DNA of 64,000 nt from Flavobacteriales bacterium (GTDB lineage: Bacteria > Bacteroidota > Bacteroidia > Flavobacteriales_F > PHOS-HE28), in assembly GCA_020852835.1 (NCBI GenBank), contig JADZAC010000005.1:47688-111687 (forward strand). Direction: 5' to 3'. This document shows, piece by piece, positions 8,103-17,342 of this stretch. The notes beneath the pieces were generated by a model. It saw only the letters and a program-made list of their open reading frames with translations, made no database searches and was not told the DNA's origin. The position numbers were made by a program, and so were the translations under genes. Numbering within the stretch: the first letter of the stretch is position 1; each line of letters starts with the position of its first letter.

Positions 8103-9311
8103 CTATGGTCCTTGGGGGGGCAGTAAACTTCGGAGGCTTTGGACGTGATCGTCCAATAAAGGGTTCCAACCTAATTCATTTTTTGCCTTCGATCGGCCTT
8201 GGTCGCGCAAGGTTTCCCACGTTTTGCTGTTGGTCAAGAGCGTGTGGATGCTTTTGGCGGTGCCGTCCGCATCGTCGGCCAGGAAGATCTCCTGGCCGTT
8301 GACCAAGGCCAGCCCTTCCGCGCCTACCGTGGTGGTTACGCATGGCAGGCCCCTGTACAGCGCGGTGATCACCTTCACTTTGGTACCGCTGCCGAAACGC
8401 AGGGGAGCAATGAACACCTTGCTCTTTTGGTAGAAGGGCTCCAAGTCGTCCACAAAGCCATGCAATTGTGCGCCGGTGGCGTGTGCCACGGCGGTTTCCA
8501 GCTCCGCAGAGGCCCCGCGCCCGATGATGTCCAGGGTGAGCGCGGGGTGGGCTGACTTCAGGCCGGGCCACACGGCGGAAAGGAACCATAGCAGGCCGTC
8601 GGCATTGGCGGGCCAGCTCAAGGTGCCCACGTAGAGCAGATTGTCCGAAGCCGCGTGGAACTGCAAGGCCGGGGCGTACAGGCCGCTGTCGTCGCCCAGG
8701 TGGAAGGTGGTGTGGAAGCGTTCTTTGGGCACGCCCAGTTTGGCCAGTTCTTCCTGGTCGTTGGGGGCTGCGAAAACCAGGTCTGCCCGCAGGCAAGCCT
8801 GGCGTTCAAAGCGTTTCACACGTTGGGTTTCGATGGCCAGCACCACTCTCTCGGCCATGTTGCGGGCCACCTTTTTCGAACGCTCCCACATCACAAATTC
8901 CGCATTGTGCTGGTGCAATACCACAGGGATGGCCGTTTGCGCAGGCACATAGGGAAACACTTCCAGGTGGTCCACCAGGACCAGGTCGGCACGGGCGATG
9001 GCCTGGGCGGTGGCGTGGTGCAGTTGGCGGCAGGCCGTGCGGTACACGTTCAGGGTGGGGGCCATCACCAGGCTGCGCAGGAAATTCAATCCTGTGCGGG
9101 GCCGCTCCACAGGGGCGCAGTGCACCTCCACCCCGGGCAGGGCGGCCTTCATTTCAGCCAGGTATTGTTCGTCCTCACCTTTAAGCGGAGCGATCAACAC
9201 CACGTCAAAGGCATCCGCCAACCGCCGGAGCAGCCGCCAGGATTTGATGACGCCTCCGCTGCGGGGAGGGTAGGGCAGCTGGTTGGTGATGAATACCAGG
9301 CGCTTGCGCAT
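8103..9311 (-). CDS. Glycosyltransferase family 4 protein
   Basis: This 402-residue protein has the GT-B layout: an N-terminal acceptor domain opening RLVFITNQLPYPPRSGG and a C-terminal nucleotide-sugar domain with NLLYVGTLSWPANADGL and the FGSGTKVKVITALYRGLP segment followed by VTTTVGAEGL. GT4 enzymes are retaining transferases that use UDP-, GDP- or related sugars. Donor and acceptor cannot be read from the sequence. The start overlaps the stop of the wzc-like gene by one base (TGATG), showing tight coupling in the polysaccharide operon. It is one of only two ordinary glycosyltransferases in the locus besides the initiating enzyme. Confidence 0.88.
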   Translation of the reverse strand: MRKRLVFITNQLPYPPRSGGVIKSWRLLRRLADAFDVVLIAPLKGEDEQYLAEMKAALPGVEVHCAPVERPRTGLNFLRSLVMAPTLNVYRTACRQLHHATAQAIARADLVLVDHLEVFPYVPAQTAIPVVLHQHNAEFVMWERSKKVARNMAERVVLAIETQRVKRFERQACLRADLVFAAPNDQEELAKLGVPKERFHTTFHLGDDSGLYAPALQFHAASDNLLYVGTLSWPANADGLLWFLSAVWPGLKSAHPALTLDIIGRGASAELETAVAHATGAQLHGFVDDLEPFYQKSKVFIAPLRFGSGTKVKVITALYRGLPCVTTTVGAEGLALVNGQEIFLADDADGTAKSIHTLLTNSKTWETLRDQGRSKAKNELGWNPLLDDHVQSLRSLLPPQGP

Positions 9312-11602
9312 CAGCGGCCCAGTGCCCGGTTCCAGTTGTAGCGGAAGAAGCCGAAGAGGCCCAACCGTTGTTCACCTTTCCGTTTGGCCAGGCCGAACCA
9401 GGGCAGGGGTTTGTCCTTCACGCTGTCCAACACCAGCAGCAATGCCGGCAGCTGGCCATTGGCTTGGGCGTTGGCGATCCGTTGCAGGTCGTTTTTGGCG
9501 GTGATGCCGGGTTGGCACACCACCAATGCGCGGTCCAACTCACCTACTTTGGGCATGATCACCAGGTTGTCTGCCGAGGTGCCCGTGACGATGGCGAAGG
9601 CGGCATCCGTGGCGCGGGCCCGTTCCTGAACGGCGGGCAAGGCCAAGTTGCCCGTATCCAGGAAGGACAAACCGGCGGGCGCATCGGCGGTTTGCGGCGC
9701 CTTGCCTTGGCCGTGGGCCAGGAGCACCTTGTTCCCGCGTACGGCCAGCATCCATGCCAACCGCTCTGCGGTAGCGCCCACCGCTTCCTTGCCATTGGCG
9801 CCGCACACCAACAGCAGCTCGGGCAGGGAGCTGCGGCCTTGTTCCAACAGGGCGGCCAATTTGGCCACTTCCAAGTGGGCGGCGCTGGCGGGGTTGGCCA
9901 GCAATGCGCGCGTGGTGCGGTTCGAGGTGTAGGGCACCTTGGCCGCCAAGGCCACACCGGGCAAGGCCCGGGCCAGGTCCTGCGGGCCGGCAATGGCCTC
10001 GCTGAACAGTGCCTTGAACACGAGGTAGCCCAAGGGCACCATCAAGGCCAGCAGGAAGGCCACGGCCAACAGGATGACGATATCAGGGAAGAAGGGCTCC
10101 TCATCGGTGAGGTAGGCCGGTGCGGTAACGTACACGTTGGGCGTGATGGCGGCGTATTGCACCTTCAGGCTGCTGAGCCGCGATACCATGTCGTTGATGG
10201 CGGTTTCCAGCATGCGCTGGTCGCGCTGCAGGTCCATGAGCACCCGGTCCTGGCCGGGCACCTTGCCTTGTTTGGCGAGCAGGCCATCGCGTTGCGCATC
10301 CACGTTTTTCAGGCTGATGCGGGTGTTGGCCTGGAAGCCTTCGACGGTAATGAGGATGTTGGCGCGCTTCTGTTCCAACAGGCGGATCAACCGGGTGTAC
10401 TGGGGGTTCGAGGTTTTCCCCTCGGCGCGCATCATGGCCACGTCGGACTGCAGCGAGGTGTACTCGGCGGTCATGTCGTTCAACAGGGGGTCCGTGATCC
10501 CGTAGGCCTTGGGGCTGGGCGGCTGGCTGTCGGCACTGCGGCGCAGGATCGCCACCAGGTTGTCGTAGTAGCTGGAGGTGACCATCAAGGATTCACGCTG
10601 GGCGTTCACCGAGCGCATTTCCTCCTGCAGCATGATGGTGGAGTGCGTAAGGTCGGTTATGGCCGAGCTGGTCTTGAATTGTTCAAGGTCCTTGCTGGCG
10701 GAGTTCATCTGATTGGTGGAGGCGGCGATCTCCTTCTCCATGGAGGAGATGGCTTTCTCCAGTTCGCTGCGCTGCTCGGCAAGGTGCACCGTGGTGTAGG
10801 TTTCGCCGATGGCATTCAGCACGTCAAGCACCTTTTGTTTGGGCCCGGCCGTCAGCGTCACGTTTACCGTGGTAGCCTCGGCTATGCCCGGTTCACCCAA
10901 CAACGAGCCCATGAGCTCCAGGGTCACCACGTTGATGTCCTTGATCACAAAGCCGTAGGAGCTGGCGCCATCCCCTTCCAAGGGCAGTTTGCTGTTGCCG
11001 TTGCGCAGCACGCGCAGGCGCATGCTGTCCAGCATGATCCATTCGCCGAATTGCCCTGGTTTTTCCACCTCGATCTCCAGGTCGTCCGGGCCGTAGGTGC
11101 CGTCGCCGACCAAGGTGAACTTGTCACCGCTCACATCGTGAAGATAAAAGGGCACCCCGAAGGGTACGCGCCCCGGGTTGCGCAGCGAGTTGGTGTCCAG
11201 TTCCACAACGATGGGGGTGTTTTTGTACACGTCCCAATCCATGGGCCAGCGCTCTTCCACATACTGGGTGCGCAGGTTCAACTTTTTCACCACCTCCCGC
11301 ACTATGGGCTGGGAGGTGATCCGGACCTGTTCGTTCAGGTAGTAGTTCTTGTCCGTGCGGGCCACCGGGTCTCTGGGCTGCACCAAGCGGTTGGGGTCGT
11401 CATACCGCATGGGGGTGTTGATCACGATGCTGGTGCTGCCGGAGTACATGGGCGGCACGGCCATCATGATGAAGATGACCAATGCCAGCAAGGCCAGGCC
11501 GGCAACGCCGATCAAAGGCCAAGCGCGCAGGTATCGTCCCAGAAATGACTTCAGGTCCGTGTCCTCATGGGTGGAGGCCTGTTGCATGGGGTCTTGGCTC
11601 AT
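9311..11602 (-). CDS. Wzc/GumC-like polysaccharide co-polymerase with degenerate kinase domain
   Basis: This 763-residue protein has the Wzz/PCP layout: a membrane segment at about 28-49, a long periplasmic region with coiled-coil stretches, and a second membrane segment before a C-terminal cytoplasmic domain. Such proteins set chain length and work with a Wza-type export protein. The C-terminal domain sits where BY-kinases have Walker A and A' motifs. Here these are replaced by CGANGKEAVGAT and KVLLAHGQGK, without the GKST and DxDxR patterns, and no tyrosine-rich tail is present. It is therefore probably not an active tyrosine kinase. The gene overlaps both neighbours (ATGA with the export lipoprotein, TGATG with the GT4 gene). 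Confidence 0.85.
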   Translation of the reverse strand: MSQDPMQQASTHEDTDLKSFLGRYLRAWPLIGVAGLALLALVIFIMMAVPPMYSGSTSIVINTPMRYDDPNRLVQPRDPVARTDKNYYLNEQVRITSQPIVREVVKKLNLRTQYVEERWPMDWDVYKNTPIVVELDTNSLRNPGRVPFGVPFYLHDVSGDKFTLVGDGTYGPDDLEIEVEKPGQFGEWIMLDSMRLRVLRNGNSKLPLEGDGASSYGFVIKDINVVTLELMGSLLGEPGIAEATTVNVTLTAGPKQKVLDVLNAIGETYTTVHLAEQRSELEKAISSMEKEIAASTNQMNSASKDLEQFKTSSAITDLTHSTIMLQEEMRSVNAQRESLMVTSSYYDNLVAILRRSADSQPPSPKAYGITDPLLNDMTAEYTSLQSDVAMMRAEGKTSNPQYTRLIRLLEQKRANILITVEGFQANTRISLKNVDAQRDGLLAKQGKVPGQDRVLMDLQRDQRMLETAINDMVSRLSSLKVQYAAITPNVYVTAPAYLTDEEPFFPDIVILLAVAFLLALMVPLGYLVFKALFSEAIAGPQDLARALPGVALAAKVPYTSNRTTRALLANPASAAHLEVAKLAALLEQGRSSLPELLLVCGANGKEAVGATAERLAWMLAVRGNKVLLAHGQGKAPQTADAPAGLSFLDTGNLALPAVQERARATDAAFAIVTGTSADNLVIMPKVGELDRALVVCQPGITAKNDLQRIANAQANGQLPALLLVLDSVKDKPLPWFGLAKRKGEQRLGLFGFFRYNWNRALGR

Positions 11603-12447
11603 CGGTTCAGGGTGGCATAAACACTGACAACGGAGACGAGGAAGGTCAACAGGCTGATGACCACGCCGGGGTCCCTGCCGGTGAATTTGCGCCGCTTGAG
11701 CGGGTCTACGATGACCACATCATTGGGTTGCAGGTAGAAATAGGGGTTGGACAACACGTTTTGGTCGTTGAGGTCCACATGGTACAGGTGGTTGGCCCCC
11801 TCGCGTGAACGCATCACGCGGATGCGCGATCGGTCGGCCAGCACGGTCATGTCGTTGGCCATGGCCAGCCCCTCGAGCATGTTTATTTCATTGTTGTACA
11901 CGGGGTAGCGCCCCGGGCGGTTCACTTCACCTACAACGGAAATGGCGAAGTTGAGCATGACCACCTTCACCACGGGGTCCGAGAAATACTCGGCGGCTTT
12001 GGCCAACACGATCTGTTCGGCTTCGCGGATGGACTTGCCCAGCACGTTCACCTTTCCCAGTTCAGGCACTTCAATATTGCCATCCTTGTCCACCGTGTGC
12101 CCGATCAAGTAGGGGTGCTGGATGGACCGGTAGAGGTCCATGTTCTTCAGGGTGGTCTGGGGCACAATGTCCTTTACCAGTTGGGAATGCTCCACGGTCA
12201 CCATCAACACATCACCCGGCCGGATGGTGAAGGCCGGCGGGTTGGCGAGCCAGGTCTTGTCCACCAGTGATTCATAGGGCTTGAACGCTTCTTGGTCCTG
12301 GAGCAGCACGATCTTGCGGTTGCTCACGCACCCTCCCAGCAGGAGCACCAAGGCGAGCAGGCTGAACAGTGCGGTATGGGGCGCGGAGGATCCACGATTG
12401 AACCGGGGGCGGAACGAAGGGAACCGCCTTGGGGTCTTTGGCAGCAT
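11599..12447 (-). CDS. Polysaccharide export outer-membrane lipoprotein (Wza/BexD family)
   Basis: The 282-residue product is a lipoprotein: a basic N-terminus and hydrophobic stretch lead to the lipobox LLGGC with Cys40. It has the poly-export domain (FTIRPGDVLMVTVEH) and an SLBB domain beginning VVGEVNRPGRYPV, and ends with a hydrophobic segment after PGVVISLL. Wza-type proteins form the outer-membrane channel for capsule or exopolysaccharide. The ATG at 12447 is chosen because the lipoprotein signal begins there; a longer open frame to 12690 crosses a probable promoter. It overlaps the Wzc-like gene by four bases (ATGA), and is the first gene of the minus-strand operon. Confidence 0.92.
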   Translation of the reverse strand: MLPKTPRRFPSFRPRFNRGSSAPHTALFSLLALVLLLGGCVSNRKIVLLQDQEAFKPYESLVDKTWLANPPAFTIRPGDVLMVTVEHSQLVKDIVPQTTLKNMDLYRSIQHPYLIGHTVDKDGNIEVPELGKVNVLGKSIREAEQIVLAKAAEYFSDPVVKVVMLNFAISVVGEVNRPGRYPVYNNEINMLEGLAMANDMTVLADRSRIRVMRSREGANHLYHVDLNDQNVLSNPYFYLQPNDVVIVDPLKRRKFTGRDPGVVISLLTFLVSVVSVYATLNR

Positions 12448-12496
12448 GTGTGTTGCTTTTAGTCCGGCCGTTGGGGCCGCCTTTAAAGTCCGGCGG

Positions 12497-12504
12497 CAAA
12501 TATG
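12497..12504 (-). promoter_or_regulatory. -7 promoter element of the wza-wzc-GT4-MBOAT operon
   Basis: CATATTTG on the minus strand, one mismatch from TAnnTTTG, lies 49 bases before the ATG at 12447. Confidence 0.45.
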
Positions 12505-12762
12505 GGGCAACATTGCCTGGTTGTAAACCGTAGCAACGGCAATTTCATGGCTTTTTTCACCCAAGTATGGTCGATAATCCAGATAGTCCACTTGAACGCG
12601 GCAAAGCCGTCCGGCGATGGGCGTGTGCCCTGAGGCCGACGGCCTTGGCCGGGCGGTGTACCGTGGCTGATCGCCACTGGTGGCGCCCATTTGCGCGGTT
12701 CACCCATATTTGGGGACGGTAAAATATTTCATTGACCCCGCCTGAAAGGAACTGCTTCCACG

Positions 12763-12770
12763 ATCTTTGC
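12763..12770 (+). promoter_or_regulatory. -7 promoter element of the plus-strand polysaccharide operon
   Basis: GATCTTTG, one mismatch from TAnnTTTG, lies 13 bases before the ATG at 12784. This would give a very short leader. Confidence 0.45.
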
Positions 12771-12783
12771 CCGAAGAGAATCC

Positions 12784-14160
12784 ATGGCCAGATACGAGCG
12801 CTACGTTTACCTGATCATCGAATTGCTGGCCTTGGCGCTTGCCTTGGTGTTGGCCAGCTACTTCACCGATGGCGACCTCGACATTTTCCATTCGCCGCTG
12901 TTCCGGCTGCTGCTGGGCTGCACGGCGTTGATCTGGGTGATCGTTTCCCTGTTGGGGGCCTTCCGGCCGATGGACCGGCGGCTGAGCGGCGGTGCGGTGG
13001 TACAAGACCTTGTGGCCTCTTTGGTGACGGCGCTGTTCGGCACCTTGGCCGTGAGCTACATGGTGGACATCCAAGGGCTGCCTGCCAACCTGATCGGTTG
13101 GCAGTTCCTCTTCTTCTCGCTGCTGGTGGGTTTTACGCGCATCGCCATTTGGAGCGGCATCCGGGCTTACCGCGCCGCAGGCTACAATTTCAAACGCATT
13201 GTGATCGTGGGCTCCAACCCGGTGAGCAAGCGCTTCATGGACGAAATGGGCGAGCACCCCGAGTACGGATACAAGCTCATGGCCCGTTTCGGCCTGGACA
13301 CGGATGAACCCCGGCCGGGCCAGCTGCCCCTGAGCGAATTCGACCATTACGTGGTTTCGCACCGGATCGACCAAGTGTACATTGCCGAAGAGCGGATCAA
13401 CCGCAAGGTACTGGCCATTGTACGGTTCTGCACGTTGAAGGACATCCGGGTGGTGTTCATCAACAACCTGATCGACCAGCTGCACCGCTCCGGTTTCCGG
13501 GCCTATTTGGATGACGGCGGCATGACCGCCCTGGTGGCCATCGACCCGCGGAAATACCGGAACATCCTGGGCCGCTCGCTCAAGCGGCTGTTCGACCTGG
13601 TGTTCAGCTTGGTGGTGATCGTGCTGGTGATGCCTTGGCTCTATCCCATCGCGGCCTTGCTGATCAAATTGAGCTCTCCGGGCCCTGTGCTCTTCATCCA
13701 GCAGCGCACCGGCCTGGTGAACCGGCCCTTCGGTTGCATGAAGTTCCGCACCATGCGCATGAACGTTGATTCGGACAAACGGCAAGCGGTCAAGGGCGAC
13801 CCGAGGATCACGCGCATCGGCCAATTCCTGCGCAAGAGCAACCTGGATGAGATGCCCCAGTTCTTCAACGTGTTCCTGGGCCACATGAGCGTGGTGGGGC
13901 CGCGGCCCCACATGCTCTCGCACACCGAGGAATACAACAAGCTGATCGGCCCGTACATGGAACGGCTTTGGCTCAAGCCGGGCATCACGGGCTTGGCCCA
14001 GGCCAAGGGATTGCGCGGGGAAACCCATGAGCTCTTCCTGATGGAAAAGCGCGTGGAAGCCGACCGCTACTACATCCTCAATTGGTCGTTCGCTTTGGAT
14101 GTCTATGTCATCCTGTTGACCATTTGGAACATGGTGACTTTAAAAAAGCAGGGCGCGTGA
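12784..14160 (+). CDS. Polyprenyl-phosphate sugar-phosphate transferase (WcaJ/WbaP-type initiating enzyme)
   Basis: This 458-residue protein starts polymer assembly by moving a sugar-1-phosphate onto undecaprenyl phosphate in the inner membrane. It has about four N-terminal membrane segments, a nucleotide-binding-like middle domain (KRIVIVGSNPVSKRF), a membrane hairpin near 275-295 and the conserved C-terminal bacterial sugar transferase domain. Motifs include KRLFDLVFSL, SPGPVLFIQQRTG, KFRTM, the LDEMPQ form of DELPQ, VGPRPH and PGITGLAQ. The first sugar is probably glucose, galactose or a derivative, but this cannot be told from sequence. It is the first gene of the plus-strand operon, and the flippase gene overlaps its end. 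Confidence 0.93.
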   Translation: MARYERYVYLIIELLALALALVLASYFTDGDLDIFHSPLFRLLLGCTALIWVIVSLLGAFRPMDRRLSGGAVVQDLVASLVTALFGTLAVSYMVDIQGLPANLIGWQFLFFSLLVGFTRIAIWSGIRAYRAAGYNFKRIVIVGSNPVSKRFMDEMGEHPEYGYKLMARFGLDTDEPRPGQLPLSEFDHYVVSHRIDQVYIAEERINRKVLAIVRFCTLKDIRVVFINNLIDQLHRSGFRAYLDDGGMTALVAIDPRKYRNILGRSLKRLFDLVFSLVVIVLVMPWLYPIAALLIKLSSPGPVLFIQQRTGLVNRPFGCMKFRTMRMNVDSDKRQAVKGDPRITRIGQFLRKSNLDEMPQFFNVFLGHMSVVGPRPHMLSHTEEYNKLIGPYMERLWLKPGITGLAQAKGLRGETHELFLMEKRVEADRYYILNWSFALDVYVILLTIWNMVTLKKQGA

Positions 14161-15521
14161 AGCTGCGGAAGCTCCTTCGGAAACTGCCGGTGAAAAAAGG
14201 CCAGCGCGAGCTGGTGGGCGGCGGTGCGGTGGCCTTTGCATACCGGATACTGGGTTTTCTGTTCACCTACGGGCTGATGCTGTTGGTGGCGCGCCGCTTC
14301 GGCGCTGAAGGCAACGGCTACTTCAACCTGTTCACCGCCTGGATGGCCGTGCTGGGGGTGTTGGCCACCCTGGGGCTGAGCAGCTCCAACGTGCGCTCCG
14401 TGGCCGAGTACCGGGCCAAGGGGGAGTGGGGCAAGCTCCGGCCGCTGCACAACGGGGTGCTGCGGACGGTGGTGCCGTTCTCGCTGTTCCTGGGCTTGCT
14501 GTTCCTGGCGTGGCGCGAACTGGCCATGCGGGGCGTGGTGGGAGATGGCGGCCTGCCGCCCCAAGTGATGCTGGCCATGGCGGCAACCCTGCCGTTCAGC
14601 GCGCTGCTGCTGGTGAACGTGGAGTTCATCCGCGGCACCAAGCGGGTGGCGGTATCTGAATTGCTGCGTTCACCGGCCGTGCTGGGCCTTACGTTGCTGG
14701 CGGTGCCGTTCATTCCCGGTGATGCGATGGCACCGGTAGTGGCCAATGCGGCGGTGATCGCCGGATGTTCGCTGCTGGGCTATTGGCTCGTTCGCCGCTA
14801 TATCGGCATGATCGAAGCCCAGCAGGGCGCAAAGCCGCAGGCCATCAGCATGCGCGAGCACCTGGCCCTGGCCCTGCCCATGATCATCACCGCGTTGTCC
14901 AGCAGCCTCAATGGCCGGCTGGACACGATCATGCTGGCCTGGTACCGCCCTTCGGACATCATCGGCATTTACGGCACCGCCGTGAAGATCTCCATCGGCA
15001 TTGAGTTTGTCATCGGCGCCATCAAGACCATCGCCATGCCGAAGATCGCCGAGATGTACCATTCCGGCCGGCATGCTGAACTGCGGGAAACCCTGGACTA
15101 CGCGGCCAAACTGGTGTTTTGGACCACAGCGCCGGTGACCGTGGTGCTCATCGTGTTTGCCGGGCCCATCATGGGCATATTGGGCCCGGAGTTCGTGGCG
15201 GGCGCACCTGTGCTGAGGATCATGGCCCTGGCGCATTTCATCTCCGCCAGTTCCGGCATGGTGGGCGCATTCCTGAACATGACCGGCGGGCAGGTCGCCT
15301 TCTCGCGCATCGTGGTGGCCGCCGTGGGCGTGAACGTGGTGCTGAACCTGGTGCTCATACCGACATACGGCATGCTGGGCGCGGCCACCGCCGCCGGGGT
15401 CACCCTTAGCCTGTGGAACATCGCCGGGGCGGTGCTGATCTACCGCAAGCACGGCATCAACATGTACTACGTGCCGGGCTTGTCCAACAAACGCAGCAAG
15501 CATGGAGGTGAACTTGGATGA
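14157..15521 (+). CDS. Wzx-like oligosaccharide flippase (MOP superfamily)
   Basis: The 454-residue product is a polytopic membrane protein of about twelve to fourteen helices with the polysaccharide-biosynthesis (PST) layout, including a motif region GAEGNGYFNLFTAWMAVLG near the N-terminus. Wzx proteins turn lipid-linked repeat units to the periplasmic face. GTG at 14157 is taken as the start because it overlaps the preceding stop as GTGA; a frame-compatible ATG at 14082 would lie deep inside the sugar transferase gene. It overlaps the following sulfotransferase by 20 bases, so translation is coupled. Confidence 0.88.
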   Translation: MKLRKLLRKLPVKKGQRELVGGGAVAFAYRILGFLFTYGLMLLVARRFGAEGNGYFNLFTAWMAVLGVLATLGLSSSNVRSVAEYRAKGEWGKLRPLHNGVLRTVVPFSLFLGLLFLAWRELAMRGVVGDGGLPPQVMLAMAATLPFSALLLVNVEFIRGTKRVAVSELLRSPAVLGLTLLAVPFIPGDAMAPVVANAAVIAGCSLLGYWLVRRYIGMIEAQQGAKPQAISMREHLALALPMIITALSSSLNGRLDTIMLAWYRPSDIIGIYGTAVKISIGIEFVIGAIKTIAMPKIAEMYHSGRHAELRETLDYAAKLVFWTTAPVTVVLIVFAGPIMGILGPEFVAGAPVLRIMALAHFISASSGMVGAFLNMTGGQVAFSRIVVAAVGVNVVLNLVLIPTYGMLGAATAAGVTLSLWNIAGAVLIYRKHGINMYYVPGLSNKRSKHGGELG

Positions 15522-16431
15522 TATCGGCCCGGTGCGGCTTCCCGACATCATGCTGGTGGGCGCCGCCAAAAGCGGCACCACCTCCTTGGCGCACCAGTTC
15601 ACGCGCCACCCCAGGGTGTTTTTGCCCATGGCGAAAAAGGAGCCGCATTTCTTTTCCTTCAACGGCCAACCACCGCCATACACGGATGCCGCCTTTGTGA
15701 AGACCCTGGTGTGGAAACCCCGGGAATATGCCGCGCTTTACGCCCCGGCGCCCGCGGATGCCCTCATCGCCGATTGCTCCACCTCCTACCTTTACCGGCA
15801 TGCCATCGCCATTCCGCACATCCAACGGGTCTATGGCGGGCAGGCGGCGAAACTGAGCATGGGCGCCATACTCCGCGACCCCGTGGAACGGGCTTACTCG
15901 CACTGGCTTTACCTGGTGCGCAACGGGCATGAGGACCTGCCCTTTGAGCGGGCGGTGGATCCTGCCGTTGTGGAGCGGCGCCGGCACGAGCGTTGGGGTT
16001 TTGACTATTTGGGCTACGGCCTGTATGCCGAAGCGGTGGAGCACTTTCAGGCGTCCTTCCCCGATTTCAAGGTCTATTTGCTGGAGGATCTCAAAGACCT
16101 GCAAGGCACCTTCGATGACATTTGCCGCCGGGCGGGCGTGGAGCCATGCGCGGTGGAAAAGGTCCGGTCCAACCCGGGCGGCGTGCCCAAGAACAAAGGG
16201 CTGGTGCGCACCATTCGGCGCAATCCCCTGATCCGTTCCTTGTCGCACCTGCTCCCTGCGGGCTTGCGCAACAAGGCCAGGGCCCAACGGGACCGCCTGT
16301 TGAAGAACGCGTTGGACAGGCCGGAAATGCCCGGGGCAGCGCGCGAAATGTTGAATGCTTACTACAAGGCCGATGTGGATCGGCTTTCATTGGCCATAGG
16401 CCGCGATCTGCGACATTGGTGTGCCGGATAA
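15502..16431 (+). CDS. Sulfotransferase, first of five
   Basis: This 309-residue protein belongs to the carbohydrate sulfotransferase family that moves sulfate from PAPS to a sugar hydroxyl. The PAPS 5'-phosphosulfate loop is GAAKSGTTSL at 20-29 and the 3'-phosphate segment is LRDPVERAYSHW. There is no signal peptide, so it acts in the cytoplasm, presumably on the lipid-linked repeat before flipping. It overlaps the flippase by 20 bases and the next sulfotransferase by one base (TAATG). The sugar acceptor cannot be told from the sequence. Confidence 0.9.
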   Translation: MEVNLDDIGPVRLPDIMLVGAAKSGTTSLAHQFTRHPRVFLPMAKKEPHFFSFNGQPPPYTDAAFVKTLVWKPREYAALYAPAPADALIADCSTSYLYRHAIAIPHIQRVYGGQAAKLSMGAILRDPVERAYSHWLYLVRNGHEDLPFERAVDPAVVERRRHERWGFDYLGYGLYAEAVEHFQASFPDFKVYLLEDLKDLQGTFDDICRRAGVEPCAVEKVRSNPGGVPKNKGLVRTIRRNPLIRSLSHLLPAGLRNKARAQRDRLLKNALDRPEMPGAAREMLNAYYKADVDRLSLAIGRDLRHWCAG

Positions 16432-17342
16432 TGCGCGAGAACCTGCCCCGCTGTTTGTTCGTGGGTACCGCCAAGGCGGGCACCACCACCATTGAGCACG
16501 CCCTGAAGGCCCACCCGCAAGTGGCCATCCCCTGCAAGGAAACCTTCTTCTTCGACCATGAGCACATGGGGCAGGGCCGCTTGGCTTATCCCATGCAAAG
16601 GGACCCGGGGACGATCGTCAGCTCGGAGGCGGCGTACCGCGGCCTGTACACGGGCTTTGAAGGGAAGACCACGGTGGAAATAGGTACGGGTTACCTGTAC
16701 CACCATGCCACGGCCATACCGCGGATCAAGGCCGTGCTGGGCGCGGAGACGCGCATCGGCATCGTACTGCGCGACCCGGTGGAGCGCGCCTGGTCGTCGT
16801 ACATGCACTTCGTGAAGGACACCCACGAGCCGCTCGGATTCCGGGAATCCATCGCCCAGGAGCCGGAGCGTGCGGCCCAAGGCTGGGATTTCATGTGGCA
16901 CCACATTGCCATGGGGCGGTATGCAGGCCAAGTGAAGGCCTACAAGGAAGCATTTCCGCACACGCAGGTGTTCTTCTTCGAGGACTTGCGCAAGGACCCC
17001 GAAGGATTCATGCAGGGTGTATTCGATCTGGCCGGGGTGGAGCAGGTGGCCTTGCCTCCGGTACAGGCCAAGAACCGGTCGGGCCAGCCCCGTTTCCGGG
17101 CTTTGCAGCGGTTGATCACCACGGAAAATCCGGTAAAGGGCTTGGTACGGCCGTTGCTGCGGGCATTGGTGCCTGAGGAAAAGCGGCGGATGGCCAGGAA
17201 ATACATGAAGGAAAAGAACATGCAGGACGGTGGCGGCCTGCGGCCGGAAGATCGTGCCTGGCTGCGCGATATGTACCGTGCCGACGTGGAGCAGCTCTCC
17301 ACCATCCTGTCCAAAGACCTGTTCACGCTATGGCGCTGGTAA
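16431..17342 (+). CDS. Sulfotransferase, second of five
   Basis: The 303-residue product has the PAPS-binding loop GTAKAGTTTIE beginning at residue 12 and the 3'-phosphate segment VLRDPVERAWSSYMHF. The start at 16431 overlaps the previous stop as TAATG; a longer open frame begins further upstream but has no family similarity there. Like its neighbour it lacks a signal peptide and should act on a cytoplasmic, lipid-linked intermediate. The pair look like an old tandem duplication that has diverged, since both share the RDPVERA segment and the same domain length. It overlaps the polymerase gene by 13 bases. Confidence 0.9.
   Translation: MRENLPRCLFVGTAKAGTTTIEHALKAHPQVAIPCKETFFFDHEHMGQGRLAYPMQRDPGTIVSSEAAYRGLYTGFEGKTTVEIGTGYLYHHATAIPRIKAVLGAETRIGIVLRDPVERAWSSYMHFVKDTHEPLGFRESIAQEPERAAQGWDFMWHHIAMGRYAGQVKAYKEAFPHTQVFFFEDLRKDPEGFMQGVFDLAGVEQVALPPVQAKNRSGQPRFRALQRLITTENPVKGLVRPLLRALVPEEKRRMARKYMKEKNMQDGGGLRPEDRAWLRDMYRADVEQLSTILSKDLFTLWRW

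Larger units (their letters stand above)
12448..12783. other. Divergent intergenic region of the polysaccharide locus
   Basis: This 336-base stretch separates the minus-strand export operon from the plus-strand synthesis operon. No convincing gene is seen. It holds a probable -7 element on each strand (12497-12504 minus and 12763-12770 plus) and an AT-rich patch around 12712-12735. It is the natural place for shared regulation of the two arms. Confidence 0.55.

Noticed and set aside
5025..8126. A very long plus-strand open frame across the cys, SGNH-like and MBOAT genes
   Set aside because: It lies antisense to genes with clear families and has no signal, domain or motif. Long antisense frames are expected in this G+C-rich sequence.
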